A stretch of DNA of 10,145 nt. Source: Candidatus Moraniibacteriota bacterium. GTDB taxonomy: Bacteria; Patescibacteriota; Minisyncoccia; Moranbacterales; UBA2206. Position 1 is the first letter of the stretch; each line of letters begins with the position of its first letter. The translations under genes and the position numbers were made by a program. The notes under the pieces were generated by a model. That model had not been told where the DNA came from, did no database searches, and saw only the letters and a program-made list of their open reading frames with translations. The stretch covers positions 1-10,145 of the forward strand of contig DQBY01000090.1 of NCBI GenBank assembly GCA_003534085.1. Reading direction: 5' to 3'. This document shows positions 5,970-10,145 of this stretch, one piece after another.

Positions 5970-6034
5970 TAAATAATCTGGAAAAGGGGGCGAAGCTCTT
6001 TATGCAGCGTGCATCTGCTTTCCTTTTGTGCATC

Positions 6035-6063
6035 TTTCCTAAAGCTTCGCTTTAGGATATAAT
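6035..6063 (+). promoter_or_regulatory. Probable promoter of the RAYT gene, with a REP-like hairpin as its spacer
   Basis: A perfect -10 TATAAT (6058-6063) lies 7 bases before the ATG at 6071, which predicts a leaderless mRNA; no SD is present. With a 17-base spacer the -35 would be TTTCCT (6035-6040), a weak match. The hairpin 6037-6057 occupies the spacer and part of the -35. Confidence 0.5.
6037..6057. repeat. RAYT-associated REP-like hairpin, copy 1 (upstream)
   Basis: TCCTAAAGC (6037-6045), loop TTC, GCTTTAGGA (6049-6057): a perfect 9-bp stem. The same stem recurs at 6268-6292 and 6746-6768. Just upstream, GTGCATCT occurs twice (6009-6016 and 6028-6035), each followed by a TTTCCT-like stretch, a short imperfect direct repeat leading into the hairpin. 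Confidence 0.8.
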
Positions 6064-6070
6064 TTAATTC

Positions 6071-6739
6071 ATGAGGAAAACAGAATTCGCCAATGGAGAA
6101 TATTATCATATCTTTAATCGCGGTATTGAGAAGCGAGATGTGTTTCTTGATGAAAATGATTATAGAAGATTTTTAGATGGCGTTTATTTATTGAACGATA
6201 GGCAGGATGGATTAATGATAGAATGGCGCGATTATAAAAAAGGCAACCTCTCTGCAAAATTGGAAGATTTCCTAAAGCGAAGCTTTAGGAAAAAAGATCC
6301 ACTGGTGGAAATTGTCGCATATTGCTTAAATCCAAATCATTATCATTTTATCCTGAAGCAAATTACCGATAGGGGCATTGAAAGATTTATGCATAAGATC
6401 GGAACTAGTCATACGAAATACTTTAATAAGAAAAATAAAAGAAGCGGAGTTTTGTTCCAGGGAGTTTTTAAATCTGTTCACATTGATTCTAATGAATATC
6501 TCTTGTATCTCTCGGCTTATGTGAATAAAAATAATTTTATTCATGGCTACAATAAAAATGATAGTTGGGCATACTCAAGTTTGCATTGTTATTTAAATGA
6601 AAGGTTGGATAAGCTGGTGTGCAAAGATGTTATTCTTGGGCAATTTAACAATACTGAAGAATATAAGGAATTTTTAGAAAATAACGCATTGCATATGAAA
6701 GAAAAGAAGGAAGTGGAGAAGTATTTAATCGAGGAATAA
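6071..6739 (+). CDS. REP-associated tyrosine transposase (RAYT), Y1/HUH family, 222 aa
   Basis: A single-stranded DNA transposase of the IS200-like Y1_Tnp family, RAYT branch. The N-terminal GEYYHIFNRGIEKRDVF (9-25) is the family opening. The HUH metal-binding motif is NPNHYHFIL with H90 and H92. The likely nucleophile is Y117 in HTKYFNKKNKRSGVLFQGVFKS (114-135), a block strongly conserved in RAYTs. Such enzymes cut and join DNA at small hairpins (REPs) and usually occur once per genome as domesticated genes. Here the same hairpin lies 14 bases upstream of the ATG, 7 bases after the stop, and inside the gene, where it encodes residues 66-74 (DFLKRSFRK) just before the HUH strand. The catalytic residues are present, so it could be active. 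The promoter appears to include the upstream hairpin. Confidence 0.85.
   Translation: MRKTEFANGEYYHIFNRGIEKRDVFLDENDYRRFLDGVYLLNDRQDGLMIEWRDYKKGNLSAKLEDFLKRSFRKKDPLVEIVAYCLNPNHYHFILKQITDRGIERFMHKIGTSHTKYFNKKNKRSGVLFQGVFKSVHIDSNEYLLYLSAYVNKNNFIHGYNKNDSWAYSSLHCYLNERLDKLVCKDVILGQFNNTEEYKEFLENNALHMKEKKEVEKYLIEE
6268..6292. repeat. RAYT-associated REP-like hairpin, copy 2 (inside the transposase gene)
   Basis: TTTCCTAAAGC (6268-6278), loop GAA, GCTTTAGGAAA (6282-6292): a perfect 11-bp stem. Its loop is the complement of the TTC loop of copy 1, so it lies in the opposite orientation. It is read through in frame as residues 66-74 of the RAYT and does not break the frame. Confidence 0.8.
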
Positions 6740-6745
6740 TTAACT

Positions 6746-6768
6746 TTCCTAAAGCCCGGCTTTAGGAA
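6746..6768. repeat. RAYT-associated REP-like hairpin, copy 3 (downstream)
   Basis: TTCCTAAAGC (6746-6755), loop CCG, GCTTTAGGAA (6759-6768): a perfect 10-bp stem. It fills most of the gap between the RAYT stop and the mutM start. AGGAAG at its 3' edge is the only SD-like sequence before mutM. It has no T run, so it is a poor terminator. Confidence 0.8.
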
Positions 6769-6778
6769 GACTAATAGT

Positions 6779-7711
6779 ATGCCAGAACTTCCGGAAGTTC
6801 AAACAATTGTAAATGATCTGAATAAAAAAATAAAAGGTGATACAATCACCGATTTTTGGAGCGACTGGGCGAAGGCTATCAAAGGGAAATCACTGGAAGC
6901 TTTCAAGAAAGAGATCAGAGGCAGGAAAATTGTGAACGCGCGCACAATCGGAAAAAATATTTTTATCGATCTTTCCGGTGGAAAAACTTTGTATATCCAT
7001 CTGAAAATGACGGGGCACCTTCTGATTAAATTCCAAAAACCAAATTCCAAATCCCAAATAAAATCAAAAAAACAAAATTCAAAATCCGAAAAAGCTGACT
7101 ATTTCGAGGATAAAGTGAATAAGTACATCCATCACATTTGGTATTTAAGGGGTAATCCGCCAGCTGGCGGAAAAACACTGGAATTTTCTGACCTTCGCAA
7201 GTTTGCCAAGATCGTTCTGGACGATACGGAAAAAATTCAGGAGTTGCCGGAAATAAAAGCGCTCGGGATCGATGCGATGAGCCCGGAATTAAATTTCAAA
7301 AAATTTCAGGAAATTTTATCCAAAAAATCCAAAGTCCCGATCGGACTTTTGCTTATGGATCAGACTGCGGTTTCAGGCATCGGAAATATTTACAGAAGCG
7401 AGATACTTTTCGAAGCAGGCGTCCTGCCGGAAAGAAAAATCGCGGATCTCAGTGCGGAGGAAATCAAATTGATTTTCAAAAACATCAAGAAGGTGCTCCA
7501 AAAAGCCATAAAATTTCGAGGAACATCGGATTCCGATTATCGTGACACAAGTGGAGCGCCTGGGAGTTTTCAAAATGTGATGAAAGTGTATAATAAGGCC
7601 GGGAAAAAATGTCCTGCCTCTCGGCAGACAGGCCCGAAATGTGATACAATAATAATCAGAAAAAAATTCGGGCAAAGAAGCGTCTTTATCTGTCCGGATT
7701 GTCAAAAATAA
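6779..7711 (+). CDS. mutM: Formamidopyrimidine-DNA glycosylase (Fpg/MutM) with three in-frame insertions, 310 aa
   Basis: A bifunctional DNA glycosylase/AP lyase that removes oxidised purines such as 8-oxoguanine. The N-terminus MPELPEVQTI gives catalytic Pro (residue 2) and Glu3. K59 in IGKNIF corresponds to E. coli Lys57, and HLKMTGHL (74-81) and FSDLRKF (136-142) supply damage-recognition residues. MDQTAVSGIGNIYRSEILF (193-211) is the helix-two-turn-helix. The C-terminal zinc finger is C278-x9-C288-x16-C305-x2-C308. The usual first pair is CxxC; deleting seven residues (PASRQTG) restores C-P-K-C. Two further additions are NPPAG around 126-130 and an S/K/N/Q-rich linker around 85-106. Together these account for most of the excess over the usual length of about 270. 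polA is its frequent neighbour elsewhere. The nearest SD-like site (AGGA at 6764-6767) is weakly spaced. Confidence 0.92.
   Translation: MPELPEVQTIVNDLNKKIKGDTITDFWSDWAKAIKGKSLEAFKKEIRGRKIVNARTIGKNIFIDLSGGKTLYIHLKMTGHLLIKFQKPNSKSQIKSKKQNSKSEKADYFEDKVNKYIHHIWYLRGNPPAGGKTLEFSDLRKFAKIVLDDTEKIQELPEIKALGIDAMSPELNFKKFQEILSKKSKVPIGLLLMDQTAVSGIGNIYRSEILFEAGVLPERKIADLSAEEIKLIFKNIKKVLQKAIKFRGTSDSDYRDTSGAPGSFQNVMKVYNKAGKKCPASRQTGPKCDTIIIRKKFGQRSVFICPDCQK
7029..7089 (+). repeat. A-rich degenerate short tandem repeat inside mutM
   Basis: About 60 bases of loosely repeated units such as CAAATTCC, CAAATCCC, CAAAATTC and CAAAATCC, almost without G. They encode a K/S/N/Q-rich stretch (KPNSKSQIKSKKQNSKSEK) between the HLKMTGHL strand and the HHIWYL strand, where the family normally has a short loop. 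It looks like an inserted or expanded low-complexity tract kept in frame. Confidence 0.6.
7156..7171. repeat. Perfect 16-bp GC-rich palindrome inside mutM
   Basis: TCCGCCAGCTGGCGGA is its own reverse complement and contrasts with the AT-rich surroundings. It encodes N-P-P-A-G-G (126-131) in a loop between two strands. Removing 15 bases (NPPAG) would restore a family-like YLRGGKTLEFSDLRKF. Confidence 0.65.
7613..7633. repeat. 21-base palindromic insertion in the mutM zinc finger
   Basis: Between the codons for C278 and P286 lie 21 extra bases with an inverted repeat: CTGCC (7614-7618), TCTC loop, GGCAG (7623-7627), flanked by C and ACAGG. It adds PASRQTG in frame, turning a CPKC metal-binding turn into C-x9-C. 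Confidence 0.7.
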
Positions 7712-7811
7712 TAACTCGCTAATAAAAGCGAATAATTAAGCTAATCAGAGCGAATGATTTAAAAAATTAGCATTCATTTGTTTGTAATTAGTTTTTATTC
7801 GCGAGTCGTTT
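7712..7811. repeat. Gap-filling intergenic repeat, copy A (mutM to DUF3048)
   Basis: The entire space between the mutM stop and the next ATG is repeat-like. ACTCGC (7714-7719) pairs with GCGAGT (7801-7806), GCGAATAA (7728-7735) with TTATTCGC (7795-7802), and GCTAAT (7740-7745) with ATTAGC (7766-7771). CTAATAAAAGCGAAT (7719-7733) and CTAATCAGAGCGAAT (7741-7755) are direct repeats 22 bases apart. The same parts occur at 8961-9046. Promoter and terminator for the flanking genes must lie within it, but neither is clear here. Confidence 0.7.
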
Positions 7812-8963
7812 ATGGAAACAAAGAAAAAAATAATCATAGGAGTAGCGGCAATCGCCATAGCTATTGGCGGTTACTTTATTTTTTCTGAAGAAAAATCTCC
7901 GGTCAAGCAGATTAATCTTGAGACTGTGCAAGTTCAAGAAACGCTTAATTCAGGCGATGTTAGTCCGATTTCGGGACTGGCTTGCGAAAATTGGAAAAAG
8001 CGCCCCGTAGCGGTCATGCAGCCGTCTGACATGCAGGCAAGGCCGGCCGCCGGATTTTCCGAGGCCGATATGGTGATCGAAATGCCCGCATTTACAGCTT
8101 CAGTGACTCGGCTTATGGGAGTTTATATCTGCGACCTGCCTAAAGAAATCGGAGCTATTCGAAGCTCTCGCCATGATTATATCGCATTGGCAAAAGGACT
8201 GGATGCCATATTTATCCATTGGGGAGGATCGCATTTTGCTCTGGATCTTTTAAAGGAAAAAGTTATAGACAGGGTGGAATGCATGTCGGGCAATTATTGC
8301 GAAAGGTGGCCGGTCACAGGAAAGATGCGCATGGAAGATACAGGACATATAACAAAAGAAAATGTGTTGAAGGCTATTGCGGATTATGGATTTAGGACGG
8401 AGGGGAAGTTTTCTGGATATGCTCATCAGGCAGAAGCGCCACTTGAGAAGCGTCCGGAGGGAGGAAATTTGAGGGTGGCATTTGCTAAGCCTTATGATGT
8501 TGAATATGATTATGACAAAGCGACAAATACTTATCTTCGTACTTGGGGAGGCGAGCCTGATATAGACAGGAATAATAATGTGAGAATCGCTCCAAAAAAT
8601 ATCGTGGTGATGTTTGCGGAATCTAGCCAGATCATGGCAGCTGAGGATTATTTAGGAAAAGGATTGCAGGATCCTTGGAAGAATGTCGAGCCGATAAAGA
8701 AAACCGGATCTCAAAGCATCAGCGGAAGATATAATAATGTTCAGATCGGAGATCCCTGGTATGATTCCAGCGATTCAGGAGAGGCGCATTATTATTTGAA
8801 CGGCCAGGCTTTTTCCGGAACTTGGAAAAAAGACCGATCAAGAATCGACAGCAAGCTTATGTTTTACGACAATTCAGGAAAAGAAATGATGTTTGTTCCG
8901 GGACAGATCTGGGTTGAAATTCTGGAGCCGGGCCAAACTTTGAGGTGGGAACCAAGCGCATAA
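7812..8963 (+). CDS. DUF3048 (YerB-like) membrane-anchored extracytoplasmic protein, 383 aa
   Basis: Residues 7-24 (IIIGVAAIAIAIGGYFIF) after a lysine-rich start form an uncleaved signal anchor; there is no lipobox cysteine, unlike the Bacillus lipoprotein YerB. The DUF3048 domain begins at SPISGL (51-56), followed by RPVAVM (64-69), ARPAAGFSEADMVIEMP (77-92), TRLMGVY (99-105), IGAIRSSR (113-120) and DAIFIHWGGS (131-140), all hallmarks of the family. The C-terminal domain (about 235-380) has GRYNNVQIGDPWYD, GEAHYYLNGQAFSGTWKKD and VPGQIWVEILEPGQTLRW, also typical. The domain's biochemical role is not established; it is thought to act outside the membrane. There is no SD before the ATG. The gene is bounded on both sides by copies of the same intergenic repeat. 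Confidence 0.85.
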   Translation: METKKKIIIGVAAIAIAIGGYFIFSEEKSPVKQINLETVQVQETLNSGDVSPISGLACENWKKRPVAVMQPSDMQARPAAGFSEADMVIEMPAFTASVTRLMGVYICDLPKEIGAIRSSRHDYIALAKGLDAIFIHWGGSHFALDLLKEKVIDRVECMSGNYCERWPVTGKMRMEDTGHITKENVLKAIADYGFRTEGKFSGYAHQAEAPLEKRPEGGNLRVAFAKPYDVEYDYDKATNTYLRTWGGEPDIDRNNNVRIAPKNIVVMFAESSQIMAAEDYLGKGLQDPWKNVEPIKKTGSQSISGRYNNVQIGDPWYDSSDSGEAHYYLNGQAFSGTWKKDRSRIDSKLMFYDNSGKEMMFVPGQIWVEILEPGQTLRWEPSA

Positions 8964-8996
8964 CTCGCTAATCAGAGCGGATCCAAAACTAATGAG

Positions 8997-9021
8997 AGCG
9001 AATTTGTTTCAATTCGCTTTT
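8997..9021 (+). terminator. Rho-independent terminator inside intergenic repeat copy B
   Basis: AGCGAATT (8997-9004), 6-base loop, AATTCGCT (9011-9018), then TTT: a perfect 8-bp stem ending in a short T run. It would end the DUF3048 transcript just before the holA promoter. Confidence 0.5.
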
Positions 9022-9033
9022 GTCGGATATAAT
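9004..9033 (+). promoter_or_regulatory. Probable holA promoter inside the repeat
   Basis: Perfect -10 TATAAT (9028-9033), with TTGTTT (9004-9009) as -35 at an 18-base spacing. The ATG at 9047 is 13 bases after the -10, giving a leader of about 6 bases without an SD. It overlaps the terminator stem, so termination and initiation signals are packed together. Confidence 0.5.
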
Positions 9034-9046
9034 TCGCGAGCTGCTT

Positions 9047-10027
9047 ATGATAATTTTTCTATACGGCGAAGATTCCTTCAGATCAGGCCAAAAATTGCTG
9101 GAAATAAAGAAAAAGTTTTTTGAAAAAGATCCGAGCGGGTCCGGTTTTTCCGAATTTGATTTTTCAGATAAGAATAAAAAAAATAAAATACTTGATGTTT
9201 TCGGGATGGCGAATCTGCTGTCGCCAAAAAGGCTGGTAGTTGCCAAAAATTTGATTTCGGGCGGAACGGACAGAGAGCAAGATGAAGTGCTTGCTTACCT
9301 CAAAAAAAACAAATTTTTGGCAGAGGATACGGATCTGATAGTTGTTTTTTGTGAAGATTCTCAGCCGAAAAAAAGCAACGCCATTTTCAAATTCCTTCAG
9401 AAGGGCGGCAAAGTTCAGGATTTTGAAAAATTGCAGGGCGCAAAGCTTAGTAATTGGATTTTGAAAAGAATGGGCGAAGTCGATCCGAAAGCGAATATTT
9501 CTAAAAGTGCTTTGGAAAAACTGATAATTTTCGGAGGCAGCGATACTTTTCTTTTGGACAAAGAAATTCAGAAACTTGCCAATTTTTGCGACAGCAGGAT
9601 GATTAAGGACGAAGATGTGGAGTTATTAGTGAAAGCAAACATATCCGGAAATATTTTTTCTACGATTGATGCCTTAGGGAACAATAATAAAAAGACCGCT
9701 TTGAAGCTGCTTCATCAGCATATCATGAAAGGCGAAGATCCTTTTTACATCCTTTCGATGTTCATATATCAGTTCAGGAATCTCATAAAGATTGCGGATC
9801 TGAAGGATAATTTTGGGATGCACGAGCAGGAAATAGTCAGAATTTCAAAACTTCATCCGTACGTCGTGAAAAAAAGTTTGGGGCAGATCAGAAATTTTTC
9901 CGCGGACGGACAAGCTTTTGATAAATTGCGGAAGATCTATCAGAAGCTTTCCGATCTGGATACGAAGGTCAAGACTGGGAAAATTGAAATTAAGATGGCG
10001 CTGGATAAATTTATCGTGGAATTGTAA
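9047..10027 (+). CDS. holA: DNA polymerase III subunit delta (326 aa)
   Basis: Clamp-loader subunit that opens the sliding clamp during replication. The N-terminus MIIFLYGEDSFRSGQKLLEI is the family opening (hhYGxDxFrxxxkl). The AAA+-like region contains LSPKRLVVAKNL and TDLIVVFCE, followed by GAKLSNWILKRMGE. The lid region has IIFGGSDTFLLDKEIQKL. The C-terminal collar helices are LKLLHQHIMKGEDPFYILSMFIYQFRNLI and the closing SDLDTKVKTGKIEIKMALDKFI, all matching HolA. Length is close to E. coli HolA (343). The frame is open back to a TTG at 9020, but that extension is repeat sequence and lies over the -10 box, so ATG 9047 is preferred. It probably starts a short-leader transcript from the TATAAT upstream, and a two-hairpin repeat begins just after the stop. 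Confidence 0.88.
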   Translation: MIIFLYGEDSFRSGQKLLEIKKKFFEKDPSGSGFSEFDFSDKNKKNKILDVFGMANLLSPKRLVVAKNLISGGTDREQDEVLAYLKKNKFLAEDTDLIVVFCEDSQPKKSNAIFKFLQKGGKVQDFEKLQGAKLSNWILKRMGEVDPKANISKSALEKLIIFGGSDTFLLDKEIQKLANFCDSRMIKDEDVELLVKANISGNIFSTIDALGNNNKKTALKLLHQHIMKGEDPFYILSMFIYQFRNLIKIADLKDNFGMHEQEIVRISKLHPYVVKKSLGQIRNFSADGQAFDKLRKIYQKLSDLDTKVKTGKIEIKMALDKFIVEL

Positions 10028-10029
10028 TG

Positions 10030-10145
10030 TGTCATCCTAAGCTTGCCTGCCCCGTAGCGAGCCCTGCTCTGCTATTCGGGGATTTAGGATCTAATGGGAT
10101 TTTGCCTTTTCACAAAGCTTTATTAGATTCCGGATCGAGTCCGGA
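10030..10145. repeat. Bipartite two-hairpin (REP/BIME-like) repeat, copy 2 (runs off the window)
   Basis: Starts TGTCATCC two bases after the holA stop codon. The left arm folds as ATCCTAA (10034-10040) with TTAGGAT (10084-10090) outside, and CCCCGTAGC (10050-10058) with GCTA-tt-CGGGG (10071-10081) inside. The centre has TCTAAT (10090-10095) opposite ATTAGA (10122-10127). The right arm folds as TCCGGA-tcgag-TCCGGA (10129-10145). The expected closing ATGACA would lie just past the window. It is copy 1 (3875-3964) in the other orientation with diverged stems. Confidence 0.75.

Larger units (their letters stand above)
8961..9046. repeat. Gap-filling intergenic repeat, copy B (DUF3048 to holA)
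   Basis: Homologous to 7712-7811. It starts with TAACTCGCTAAT, whose TAA is the DUF3048 stop, carries CTAATCAGAGCGGAT (8968-8982) and CTAATGAGAGCGAAT (8989-9003) 21 bases apart, and ends ATTCGCGAGCTGCTT directly before the holA ATG (copy A ends ATTCGCGAGTCGTTT before its ATG). CTCGC (8964-8968) pairs with GCGAG (9036-9040). Confidence 0.75.

Noticed and set aside
5982..6027. AAAAGG...CCTTTT pairing as a terminator for the methyltransferase
   Set aside because: Long loop and weak stem; other pairings (GCAG/CTGC) compete. No convincing terminator is visible in 5970-6036.
7373..7705. Antisense frame of 110 codons within mutM
   Set aside because: Overlaps conserved MutM motifs in sense orientation; shadow only.
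7712..9046. CRISPR array suggested by short direct repeats at 21-22 base spacing
   Set aside because: Only two units per site, repeat longer than the spacer, no cas genes; these are intergenic repeats.
1..10145. Recoded UGA as in Gracilibacteria/Absconditabacteria
   Set aside because: All large genes end cleanly at TAA or TAG with family-typical lengths and none needs an in-frame TGA to be read through.
1..10145. tRNA or rRNA genes
   Set aside because: No cloverleaf with a GTTCRANNC-type arm and no rRNA-like conserved blocks seen on either strand by eye; a tRNA scan would be decisive.

Overview
The window looks like a chromosome segment of a Patescibacteria/CPR-type bacterium (Parcubacteria- or Moranbacteria-like). 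This is inferred from small TrmB-type regulators, a short DUF3048 protein, frequent weak or absent Shine-Dalgarno (SD) sites, TTG starts, and short palindromic repeats scattered between and inside genes. Nothing requires UGA to be read as an amino acid, so the standard bacterial code fits.

Two kinds of DNA are present. The core part is the 3' end of polA (1-132), then mutM (6779-7711), a DUF3048 membrane-anchored protein (7812-8963) and holA (9047-10027), all on the + strand. Between polA and mutM, which are neighbours in many bacteria, lies about 6.6 kb of accessory DNA (133-6778).

The accessory part holds: (a) a leftward operon of a TrmB-type regulator and two unrecognised small proteins (1738-188), with a clear promoter and operator-like palindromes upstream; (b) a leftward pair of a second TrmB-type regulator and an MFS transporter (3865-1935), with a two-hairpin repeat inserted in its leader; (c) a rightward unit (4089-5293) with a promoter, a hairpin at the predicted RNA 5' end, a 31-codon ORF with a perfect SD, a second hairpin, and a BioB-like radical SAM protein that lacks one expected auxiliary-cluster cysteine; (d) a class I methyltransferase (5304-5969); (e) a REP-associated tyrosine transposase (RAYT, 6071-6739) with the same small hairpin upstream of, inside and downstream of its gene.

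Repeats are the main theme. The RAYT hairpin occurs three times. A bipartite two-hairpin element occurs in the trmB leader and again after holA. A third element exactly fills two intergenic gaps (after mutM and after DUF3048). mutM carries three in-frame insertions, one of which splits the first CxxC of its zinc finger. The best candidates for new biology are the RAYT and its hairpins, the palindromes accommodated inside coding sequence, and the structured leader with a small ORF ahead of the BioB-like enzyme.
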